Of a stretch of 64,000 nt of DNA, positions 1 through 8,585 are shown one piece after another. The DNA comes from Diphasiastrum complanatum (taxonomy: Eukaryota; Streptophyta; Lycopodiopsida; Lycopodiales; Lycopodiaceae). The position numbers and the translations under genes are program-made. Numbering within the stretch: the stretch's first letter is position 1; the number at the start of each line of letters is the position of its first letter. The stretch spans positions 27,227,821 to 27,291,820 of the forward strand of contig CM055112.1 in assembly GCA_029204225.1 (NCBI GenBank). The letters run 5' to 3'. Below the pieces are notes generated by a model. That model was given only the letters and a program-made list of their open reading frames with translations. It made no database searches and had not been told where the DNA came from.

Positions 1-313
1 CCTATGTTGTACCAATGCCAAGAGCCATCCCACACAATCAACGATCCCCTAGACTCTATCTACCACAGTATGATGGTACTGTTACAATCATTTAACAAAT
101 GGTCATTCCTCTCTCACTGATGTGGAACAGAGGGCTTACCTCGTATCATGAGTGATAACATCGTAATCTGTAGCCGTAAAATACTAGCCCAACAAGATGA
201 GGTGAGACCTGTACACCATGCCAGTGCTGCATATAAGGCTATGGGGCTGACAAGTGTATCAAAGAGCTTACACTTACTCGGGGCATCTCTAATGAACTTA
301 TGAAAACAGAATC
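1..313. other. Unassigned left edge
   Basis: No reading frame, repeat or RNA gene is recognised. The stretch ends where the LTR-like block beginning TGTTACATACC starts. Confidence 0.4.
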
Positions 314-1375
314 TGTTACATACCTATGTAACTAGCAGTACTTTAGACCCCTAATAGTCCATTTAGTGTTGGGGGCTAAATGGCAAGGTACCCTTAGGAT
401 TAAGGGTATGTGCCCTTGGATAAGGACATGCAAGTGACTATACCTTAGTTGGAGGTATGGAGTCACGTGACCCTTGGATAAGGGGTACCCTTAGTATTAA
501 GGATAGGTGTCTTAAATAAAGGTACTAGTGTCCTTGGTTAAGGACAGGTAGGTGTCTATGCCTTGGATGGAGGTATGGAACCTAGAGAGGTGTTAGAAAG
601 TCATTGGATGACTATTTTTCTAAACCTTGGGCCTCAACCTTGAACCATATCACTTTATTGGTCTAGGACCAAAGTATACTTGCACAACTTGGGCAATGGG
701 ACCTAGTAGGAGGGCGCCCTTCTAAAGTGTCCATTGAGTTTCCAACTCTCACAAGAAAGGCATTCAAAGAGTCATAGGTTATGGAAGGAGTCTCTTGACA
801 TTCCATAAGCCTATGGAGGCTCTTGGAAATTCTTTAACTCCCCTAGGCTTCTCTCTCTCTCATTGGATGAGCATGGAACTCCATAGTGCATTGGAGGGGT
901 CCATGGGCCATCTATATGAGGGTAGTAGGGCGCCCATTGGGAGGGGGAGATCTCTCTTGTTTGCTTTGCTTATGCTCTAGTGTTGCTACTAGTGTGTAGA
1001 GTGCTTTTTTGTGGTAGTTTGCTTATGGTATGGGACATAAGTAGGGTTTGGATCTTGAGTATGCTATGGAGTGTTGTGGTATGCTTGTGATTTGTTTATG
1101 GTTAGCAAAGGGGTGCTAGATAGTTCTTGCTTGGAGCTTGGATCTAGCTATGGTTGGGTGGTGAATACTTGAGGCCAGCTTGTTATCTATCTTTGTGTTT
1201 AAAGAGTAGGTACACATGTGGAGGAGAGATCCTTGGAGGTTGCAGATCCTTACTTGCAGGTGGAGGCATCCTAGCTTGGAGTTGGGGAGCATCTTGAAGC
1301 TTGCAGGTTGCTTGGAGGACATTTGGAGGCTCTACCTTGGATTTGGAAGACTTCCTCACCTCTACTTGTAAAAGC
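314..1375 (+). repeat. LTR-like block, copy 1 (inverted partner at 39634-40706)
   Basis: About 1.06 kb that is closely repeated in inverted orientation at 39634-40706. The block begins TGTTACATACC. The other copy ends ...AAAGAAAACA in this orientation, so the full unit has TG...CA ends as LTRs do. The last bases of this copy are lost at about 1372-1380, where a LINE fragment begins. There is no coding content. No primer site or polypurine tract was found beside it, so it may be a solo LTR. The small open frame within it (795-980) is not convincing as a gene. Confidence 0.7.
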
Positions 1376-1690
1376 ATCGCTCTAATTGGACAAGGGAGGC
1401 GTGTCCCTTCCCAAGTCGAGCTGTAGCCGCTGGTCCCATGCTGAAGATAGGGCCAGTGAAAAGCACTCTTGGATAAGTGTAAGATGAGAGTATCTCCAAT
1501 GGCTGGATGTCATAGATAAGTATCTGCAGCTGCATGAAAGCTCTGGATGTGTTGAAGATCAAAACTTTGGTCTTTGCAATATTCACCCCCAAACCCCATC
1601 TGAGACAAAAGGCATGGAGACAGTCCACAACTGTCTCTGTAGACCCTCTCTAGTTGAGGAGACTAGAACCACATTACAATGACTCGAAAA
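1376..1690 (-). pseudogene. LINE reverse transcriptase fragment
   Basis: On the minus strand the frames encode the stretch after the YADD box of non-LTR retrotransposon reverse transcriptase. A piece containing VVLVSSTREGLQRQL is followed, after a frameshift near 1630, by CLRWGLGVNIAKTKVLIF and then a region ending in LVQLERC. The catalytic Asp pair itself is degraded. The right end (about 1690) runs into a short hairpin repeat and the left end stops at the LTR-like block. This is a dead fragment of a much longer ORF2; the endonuclease part is absent. Confidence 0.7.
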
Positions 1691-1790
1691 ATTACGAATT
1701 TTCCGAGTCGATCCCGTATCGAAAAATTCTGACTTTTGGATATCGAAAAATCTCAGATTTTTCGAGTCGATACAACATCGAAAAAATTGA
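1681..1790. repeat. Cluster of short near-perfect palindromes
   Basis: Two hairpins with very short loops. At 1681-1709 there are 13-bp arms with one mismatch around a 3-nt loop. At 1743-1765 there are 11-bp perfect arms around one base. Both use the core TCGAAAAAT, and further partial copies lie between and after them. Origin is not recognised. Confidence 0.75.
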
Positions 1791-1865
1791 TTTCCGTCAA
1801 GAGAGCATAGTTTACTTAGAACCTTTCTAGAAGTCTTTGCTCCCTCATGGATCTTTCTAATCTCA

Positions 1866-3150
1866 CTATCTTGGCATGTGGATGGCACTTCTTTTCTTGG
1901 CACTTTGAGGTAATATGCTCTTTGGTGAGTAGGTGTCCCAAGGAACACTCAATCTCCTTTCTTTTTTCCCCTGCAAATTGTTTGCTTTAAAATTTGGCAT
2001 TGGCATTGGTGCATCATCCATCCTAACCTCCCGATGAGTCATCCTGCTTTGCACAATGGCTTCGACATCTAGGCCTTCAAGATTTGGTAATAATTCTTGA
2101 ATTTTTCCCATAGGGATGTTCCTGATTATCAAAAGAAGGTAACACCTGTATCATATTAAGCTTCTTGAACAATTTCAAATTGTTGAAGTTAAGATGCGCC
2201 AAGCATCTATGCCATAGATCAATAGGAGCGATACGTCAACTGCTAATCTAGAATTTGTTTTCAATAAGGTATTAAGCTTGTATAAACCAGCCTTGGCCTC
2301 TCTGCATCCATCAACAATAATCTTGAAATTATGATCCATGTCTTTTACCGAGCACTTGTCCTTGCTAGATTCCACTTTCAAGTGTTGATCAATCATAACT
2401 CCAACTGATAGTAAATTCTTTTTCTAATTGGGCACATAAAGTACATTTTGAATCGTCGACATCTTACCATTCGCTAGCTTGATGGGAGTGACCCCAATGC
2501 CCTTGATCTGACACTCTTCTCCATTGGCCTCTGCGACCTATCACCTCCTTCAATCATGGTTAACTGATGGAACCAATCTCTGTTGCCAGTCATGTGTCTA
2601 GTTGCCCTTGAATCTATATACCAACAAATTTCATCATTGCATTGAGATGACAATACAAAGATAAAAGTTTTTGAAATCTCACCATCTCCGTCTTCGAGAA
2701 GATTGTCTGAGTCCCTCAATTTGCCTTGTTTGATGTCGGCCATCTACTTTCAACGATCCTTGGTCTCATTGCCTTCGATATGGATTCGCTCGTCTTGCAA
2801 CATTATCCCATGGAGCTCCTCAAATGTAGCCCTTGTTGCAATGCCACTAACGAAGATTTGAAATTCTTCTCTCGATCCAATTAAGCAAGTTTGAACAAGC
2901 TTCATGTCTCTTTTGGCTTTTCCAACATACTGAAACTCATCTCGTAGTGTCTTAATGTGCGCATAGGAGCTCCTCATATTCTCATTGGTCTCCATCCTGA
3001 AGAATTTGGGGTCTTATATTGCTTCCTTAGCACATCCTATGTCTGTCTTGGAGTAGTTGCATCATCGATATGTGCGATCACATGGCCCTTCACTGATAGA
3101 TTTATGATGGAGCCTTCTCTCCATTTTGTTGTAGGCCCTTCTCCATGAGA
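1866..3150 (-). pseudogene. Copia A gag-protease-pre-integrase remnant
   Basis: Reading leftwards, the frames give a gag segment (about 3150-2750, with VQTCLIGSREEFQIFVSG), a protease segment (about 2743-2474, with WYIDSRATRHMTGN, a retrotransposon aspartic protease in which the expected D-S-G reads D-S-R), a pre-integrase segment (2396-2150) and a degraded integrase lead-in (2132-1866). Stops and frameshifts separate every piece. RT and RNase H are missing downstream. It is a Ty1/copia element on the minus strand, truncated at its 3' side. It probably belongs to the LTR and primer site near 4362-4376, but the RT scrap at 3195-3450 lies between them. Confidence 0.75.
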
Positions 3151-3194
3151 ATATTTTTAACTTGAACTTAAATACACTATAATTTGATACTCCA

Positions 3195-3450
3195 TCAAGC
3201 ATACTTCTCTTGACAAATGAAAGTAGATTGAGAAGATCTAATGACTTCTATTCCCAAAATGTAATGCAAGTTACCAAGATCATGCACCTCAAATTCCTTC
3301 TTAAGAGCAATCTTGATATCCTCCACATCTTGATTGTGTCCACTTAAGATGATATCATCCACTTCTCCCATATTAGACATGGCTTCAAAAAACTGCTCAT
3401 ACATGCTCAAAAATTCGTTATTTAATGCAAAACGAACACAATGCCACACT
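3195..3450 (-). pseudogene. Copia reverse transcriptase scrap, out of order
   Basis: On the minus strand this encodes VDDIILSGHNQDVEDIKIAL followed by a stretch ending GIEVIRSSQSTFICQEKYA, which is the RT segment from the catalytic VDD onward. It sits upstream of the gag remnant on the same strand, the reverse of normal gag-then-RT order, so it comes from a different insertion or a rearrangement. Nothing else of that RT is present. Confidence 0.75.
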
Positions 3451-4361
3451 CCAGACTTTGTCGTAGCGCTACCAAGCCACCTGTCTCAGGTCTTACTAGC
3501 ATCAAATTTGGCTTTAGATAGCTTCCTAGGCTTTAAAAAACATTGAATTTGGTATTATTGAGCGAGTACTAGCTCCGAGATACAGAATGGTGCAAATTCC
3601 ATGTCAAATGGAACTTCTCCCTGAGAAATAAAGCTCCTCTATTTTTACTATCAGAGAATTCACCAACTAACTGCTGCCAAAAAATTTGTCAAATTTTGAC
3701 CAATTATGACCCAGAAAAACCCCTTTTCGTGACTGTTATAAAGCAAGGAGAAGAATGAGCTAAAACTTCTTTTTGAAGCTTTTTCAAACTTCAAGCACCT
3801 GGGACCCTTTCAGCTCTTCAAAATGAACATTTTTCGTACTTCGGGCCCCTTCCCTTCGACACTTCAAAAAAGAATTTCCCAGAAATCCGATGGTCCGCGA
3901 AGATCTAACGGCTGAGATTCTGGTAGTTTGATTCGTTGATCTCTGAATCGAAATCGGACGATCCCGAGACACGTGCTGAATCGAATTCTTCGAAGCATTG
4001 GGCACTTGCAGATGAAGTGCACACTCAGGTTCGACATGCGCAACCGGCCTTCCACAAGCAAGGTCACCCTACCAGCAAGCCCAGCTCCACGCTTCTACAG
4101 TATCAAAGAATGTCTCCTACAGTTCAAGATCCACAGATATTTCTAAAATCTTCTCAAAATTCTTCTGGGACTGCAGAGATGAATTCTCTTTCCCTCACTA
4201 ACGACCTGCTTCAACAAAGTACTTGCTAAGTGTTTGCGGATTAGCGAAGAAAATAGCAGTACTTGAGCTATTTCACCGTGAATACTTGCTTATCCTTAAC
4301 CGTTACTGAAAAACACCATTCTGATCCACAAAATGCTTTGCTCCTGTCCTTGACACCTAAG
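3451..4361. other. Non-coding stretch, probably copia A leader
   Basis: No supported gene. The stretch lies between the RT scrap and a primer-binding site on the minus strand, so part of it is probably the untranslated leader of copia A. Open frames on both strands around 3784-4229 lack recognisable domains. Confidence 0.4.
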
Positions 4362-4374
4362 GGCTCTGATACCA
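4362..4374 (-). promoter_or_regulatory. Copia primer-binding site (initiator tRNA-Met type)
   Basis: GGCTCTGATACCA on the plus strand is the complement of TGGTATCAGAGCC, the standard Ty1/copia priming site for initiator tRNA-Met. It places a minus-strand 5' LTR immediately to the right, ending ...CTATCA in its own direction at 4376. Confidence 0.8.
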
Positions 4375-4375
4375 C

Positions 4376-5161
4376 TGATAGAAAAACATTGCGTTTGTGA
4401 CGGAGGTAGGCTTAAGTAACTTGCTGACAGGCCTGAGATGTTACCAAAAGCTAGATTAGTTTATCCAAAGTGATGTTACATTCATACCAATAAAACGTAA
4501 CCCCAAATAGAAGCCTTTCACATATAATTGATGATCAGATATGGCATTCTATTCCACAGTTTGAGGATTGGATTTGAAAATGCTGCTGCACTTGTCTCTC
4601 AGAAGCAATGAAGAAAAATATTGAAAATTACATATTTCTGAAGCTTGCTAGAAATTTTCCCATCACTTAAAAAACAGTCTAAAAGCTTGTATTGCCAACA
4701 CTACAAACATAGAAGCCATACCTTATAGGTCTGTCATTTTCAGAGAAAAATCATGCCACAGTTCATAAAAGTGCTGAGATTCTTTGTCAGCAAAACACTA
4801 TCTTATAAGTTGTGGGGCATTCAGCCTAAAAGACTTTGCAAACAGAAAAGAAACAAACCAACCTCAGATATCAACGTCAGGTGGACTAAACTAGTACGAT
4901 TTCAATAGCGACAGACAAAATTGTTGACATCCAATGAAGTTGCAATATTCAGTTCACATAGATGTTATCAGGCCAAATATAAACAATTATAAGTAAGTAG
5001 CCCCTGACCAAACCACATCTTTGACAAAAAGCAGAACAGCCTCAAGCTGAATGTTGATGCATGGTAGCTTTTATTGCTTAAACAAGAACTGACTAATCTG
5101 TCATGCTTGTCAGACGTGCAGATAAGCCACACTTTTACGAAAAATGAGACTGGCTGTAAAT
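4376..5161. other. Copia A 5' LTR (outer edge undefined) and PPP4R2 downstream region
   Basis: The left part must be the LTR that ends at the primer site. Its far boundary could not be fixed because the matching 3' LTR is absent. The right part is downstream of the PPP4R2-like stop codon and should contain its 3' UTR. No gene is seen. Confidence 0.45.
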
Positions 5162-6091
5162 CTATCCACGATTTTCACTTGCTACATCGGCTGGAGCAGT
5201 GGCAATATTCTCACTTGGCAGGGTGTCTGCTAAAGGTGCTGACTCCTCTACTAGAGATGCCGATTCATTTCCTAGAAATCCTGATTCCTCTACTAGAAGT
5301 GCTGACCCCTCTGCTAGAGGTCCTGACTCCTCTACTAGAGATGCTGACTCCTCAAGTAGAGGTGCTGAATCCTCTACTAGAAGTGCTGACTCCTGTAATA
5401 CACTTCCTGTGTTAGATTCCAATGCTTGATCTGTGTCTAGTTCAGCTTCTGGAACATGCGTTATGGAATCAGTATCTGTAGAAGCTTCCATTCCTGAATC
5501 CCTTTGAACAGAAACTTCATTGTTTTCTGCTTCGGGCAGTTTGACATCAATATCCATAGGGTTTGTGGCTGAGCTATCTTTGGAATCGGACAACGCTTCA
5601 GATTCACCGTCCTTAAGTGTGAAGTCCTTGAGTTCTGTTTCTGTATCAGAAGGAAGAGTGACTGCTGGATAAGGATCGTCCGAATTATCAATGGTAGAGG
5701 TGACCAGTAACAGCCTCTCAAATGCTAATGTAAATTTGTCAATGTTGGAGTAGCTACTTGGAGGACACAGTAACAACTCACAGATTCTTTGAAGAGTGAA
5801 AGGTGCTTCATCAGCAAAAGAGTCCAATCCTCCGTCAAGCCTCTTCACACATCCATAGTACATCTTCTCTGCGACACCATTGGGCCGAGACTCTTGAAGT
5901 TCTTTCAGAACTTGCTTCAACCGGAAAGAAAGCAATATTTTTAGCTGTGCCCAGTCATGCCAGTACTTGCCAGTCTTGGCAATTACTTCTAAAATGCTCT
6001 TAAGATCTGGAGAAAATTTTCTGTGTGATTCCTCTTGTTCTAGAAACTCAGAAAGAGCCACTGAGCCTGGTACCTCCTGAATCAACTGCAT
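5162..6091 (-). CDS. PPP4R2: PPP4R2-like regulatory subunit of protein phosphatase 4
   Basis: The 309-residue product resembles protein phosphatase 4 core regulatory subunit R2, which binds the PP4 catalytic subunit in the nucleus and cytoplasm. The family core is visible as LEVIAKTGKYWHDW at residues 34-47, LLSFRLKQVLKEL at 53-65 and APFTLQRICELL at 97-108, followed by DKFTLAFERLLLVTS. After about residue 145 the protein becomes acidic and Ser/Glu-rich, and it ends in eight seven-residue repeats (235-290). I chose the ATG at 6091 because it leaves about 33 residues before the core, similar to plant relatives. The frame stays open to 6277, with in-frame ATGs at 6187 and 6226, so an upstream exon is possible. 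The whole domain lies in one exon, although plant homologues usually have introns; retroposition or intron loss is an inference. No poly-A trace was seen. Confidence 0.75.
   Translation of the reverse strand: MQLIQEVPGSVALSEFLEQEESHRKFSPDLKSILEVIAKTGKYWHDWAQLKILLSFRLKQVLKELQESRPNGVAEKMYYGCVKRLDGGLDSFADEAPFTLQRICELLLCPPSSYSNIDKFTLAFERLLLVTSTIDNSDDPYPAVTLPSDTETELKDFTLKDGESEALSDSKDSSATNPMDIDVKLPEAENNEVSVQRDSGMEASTDTDSITHVPEAELDTDQALESNTGSVLQESALLVEDSAPLLEESASLVEESGPLAEGSALLVEESGFLGNESASLVEESAPLADTLPSENIATAPADVASENRG
5222..5389 (-). repeat. 21-bp coding minisatellite in PPP4R2
   Basis: Eight consecutive 21-bp units encode heptads such as SALLVED, SAPLLEE, SASLVEE, SGPLAEG and SGFLGNE. The repeat stays in frame throughout and forms the acidic C-terminal tail of the PPP4R2-like protein. 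Confidence 0.9.
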
Positions 6092-6529
6092 TTTGCTACT
6101 TGTAAGTTTTGAACCGATTCTCAGTATAGAGACAACTTGTATTTTACAACAACACTGCAATAGTATCTGCAAATCAAGTGCTTTCATTAGTTTTGATACT
6201 GTATAAACGACGGTATAAAAAGTCATTGCCCATTCACCAGGTCGATGCCGCAAATCAATAAAAAAGAGAAGAGACACCGTGCAGATACCAAATGTGTTAG
6301 CTCGAGTTGATCCTGCGAACCCTACTTTACATTCATAGTTTTGAGAGGTGAATTGCTATGTAAATTGTTGTGATTTCTAGCCTTTGACCTGCGATAGTTT
6401 CCCTAAAAATGCAAGCATTCCAAACTGTGCCTTAAACTCATCAATCAATGCCTAGAAAGTTCAATTCTCTAATATTGATGCAAATTCAAATTATAAAGAA
6501 TTTCATCAAAGAAAATCTGAAATCAAGCA
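6092..6529. other. Upstream region of PPP4R2-like gene
   Basis: No separate gene is supported. The minus-strand frame of the PPP4R2-like protein continues to about 6277 without recognisable homology. Possible splice acceptors precede the ATG at 6091, so this may be 5' UTR, an intron end or both. Confidence 0.4.
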
Positions 6530-6760
6530 TGATTTGAGCTGCTGCAACATCCAGTGGCAAGAAGAAGCTGTCAAAGATCAAGTGTTTTTTCTGTGGCAAG
6601 AAAGGACAATATGCATCAAACTGTTTCAAGAAGAAGAACCAATCTAAGCAAGCTAACCTTACTAATGAGGATGAGTGTGAGAGTGTAGAGAGTGAAAGAG
6701 AAGATTCATTAATGATGTCTACTTTTTCATCTTTTCCTTTTAAGAATGAAGAAGGTGAGT
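6530..6760 (+). pseudogene. Copia gag scrap, same family as element E
   Basis: The plus strand encodes a zinc-knuckle segment, IKCFFCGKKGQYASNCFKKK, followed by a Glu/Ser-rich stretch ending FSSFPFKNEE. It closely matches the gag of element E at about 28.8-29.05 kb. The knuckle's His is Gln here, so metal binding would be lost. It is a fragment only. It stops at GAAG before GTGAGT, exactly where the protease would follow. Confidence 0.8.
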
Positions 6761-7296
6761 ATAGGCAGTTTGAATCCAACAACTGAAGAAAAGCCATCCC
6801 AAATAACCTTTGAAACTCGACTTCCAGGTGGTCTATTTGCAACATATCAGATCCAATCATCCCTCATCCATAAGTCCACTACAAAAATGCCTATAATCAG
6901 TATAAATCACAATAAAGATCCAGCAACAAAGACACAACAACTATGTTGCAAAATTCTTGCCCTAAAACAGACACAAAACAAACAAGCATGAAATCCTGAT
7001 CGCAAGATTACTTGCCATCTAATCCCGCATATCACATCCCTCCAGCTGCAAAATCAAGGGATCCCTACACGAAATATCAGTTGCACTACTCCACATCCGA
7101 GGGATTCATGGCATTCTTCATGCTGGGAAATAGATCGCTTGGCAGCAACAAATATACACCTCCCCTTTCCGATCCAAGCAGCAGCAGCTGCAGCCGCCAA
7201 AGCTCATCTCTAAGTAGCTTCAACCCTAAAATGGTGAGGCAATTAGCGTTAGGGTCTAGGGTAATGGTCCATGACACCTTGGGCTTGGGCTTCATA
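6761..7296. other. Unassigned stretch between two copia fragments
   Basis: No recognised domain on either strand. A plus-strand frame (7012-7308) and a minus-strand frame (7086-7295) overlap here; neither matches a family I know. It could include the 5' end of the PPP4R2-like gene on the minus strand, but the sequence does not prove it. Confidence 0.35.
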
Positions 7297-8520
7297 TGTG
7301 GATTATGATTATGCTTTTGTCACTAATAATCTCATCTCTCCTAAAGACAAGATTTCTGCCACTTCAAATCTTGTTGGTTTTTCAGCAGAAAACAGCTCAT
7401 CTTCAGCTTTACAAGTTGCTGTTTTTTTATCTATTGATTGGGTGATTGATAGCGGTGCCACACGCCATATGACTTATCACAAAGAGGTCTTCACAAAGCT
7501 TGTGAAAGTGCATGATGGAAGCAAAGTTCAAGGTGTTGATAACACCTCTTATCCTATCAAAGGTATTGGAGTGATCCCCATTATCTTACCCAATGGTGAG
7601 GAGAAGTACATTCGAAATGTACTTTTTGTTCCAAAAAAAAAAAAGAATCTCATTTCGGTCTCTACAATTATGAACCAAGGATTGGTTGTGGAATTCAAAG
7701 AAGACAAATGTCTTATCAAAGACCCAAAGAGATCTCTTATGATCATTGCTTCGAGAACATTACGTGGTGGATTGTTCCTTATGGATACCTATGAGCGAAG
7801 AGCTTCATCATCTTTTTGTCTTGTTGCATCAAGTTCACATTCTTTGGAGTTGGCTGAATTATGGCATGCTAGGTTTGGACATCTCAACTTTGCTAGCTTG
7901 AAGATGTTGAAGAGATTCAATATGGTTGAAGACATTCCTAATATTGAGCATCCCGAAGGACATGTATGCGAAGGATGCATACTTGGAAAATTTCAAAGGC
8001 AAGCTTTTCCAATTGATGGAACTATTAGAGTTGATGGCAAATTTGATTTGGTTCATAGTGATGTATGTGGTCCAATGAGGACCAAATCCATTGGAAGGTG
8101 TAAGTACTTTGTTACTTTTATTGATGATCTTTCAAGATTTACATGGATTTATCCTATGAACGCAAAATCTGAAGTTTTTCAACGTTTTAAGAATTTTCTA
8201 GCAATGAAAGAAAACCAGTTTGGGCACTCTTTAAAGATCTTACGTACCGACCGAGGAGGGGAATATATAAAGAATACGTTCGGTACTTATCTTCAAAGCA
8301 AAGGTATCCATCATCAAATGACAACCCCTTACATACCTCAACAAAATGGTGTTGTCGAAAGAAAGAATCGCACTATTATGGAGATGGCTCGATGCATGCT
8401 CAAGGCAAAGGGCCTACCTCACAAGTTTTGGGCTGAAGCGGTTATAACGGCGGCTTACATTAGTAATCGGTGTCCTACTAAAGCCTTGAAGGTATTAACT
8501 TCTTATGAAGTTTGGTATGG
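7297..8520 (+). pseudogene. Copia B protease-integrase fragment
   Basis: One open frame runs from just before WVIDSGATRHMT (aspartic protease) through the pre-integrase HHCC segment (LWHARFGHLNF, then CEGCILGKF) into integrase (LVHSDVCGPM, ILRTDRGGEY, NGVVERKNRT, giving the D-D-E triad) and stops after SYEVWYG. Gag, RT and RNase H are absent. It is closely related to copia C on the opposite strand (10790-11964), covering nearly the same span. The right edge abuts a 26-bp stub of C's LTR. The surviving frame probably reflects relative youth, not function. Confidence 0.9.
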
Positions 8521-8554
8521 TTTAGCATAGTCATTTATTTCTAACACCCTCCTT
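8521..8554 (-). repeat. Copia C 3' LTR stub and polypurine tract
   Basis: In minus-strand direction the polypurine tract AAGGAGGG (8554-8547) is followed by TGTTAGAAATAAATGACTAT, the first bases of the 3' LTR. After 26 bp the LTR is cut off at the end of copia B. The rest of the LTR is not in this window. Confidence 0.7.
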
Positions 8555-8585
8555 AAATAACAATGCAGAAAAACTGAAATCTTCA

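Noticed and set aside
795-980. Short frame with conserved match to the inverted copy at 40040-40225
   Set aside because: It is conserved only because the whole LTR-like block is repeated; reading frame and start are not supported and the product has no domain.
5074-5429. Plus-strand frames across the PPP4R2 tail encoding repeated residues
   Set aside because: They are the antisense reading of the 21-bp minisatellite; the minus strand has the recognisable PPP4R2 domain.
6092-6277. N-terminal extension of PPP4R2 by 62 residues
   Set aside because: The frame is open, but the outermost codon is GTG, the residues show no family match, and splice acceptors occur in the interval.
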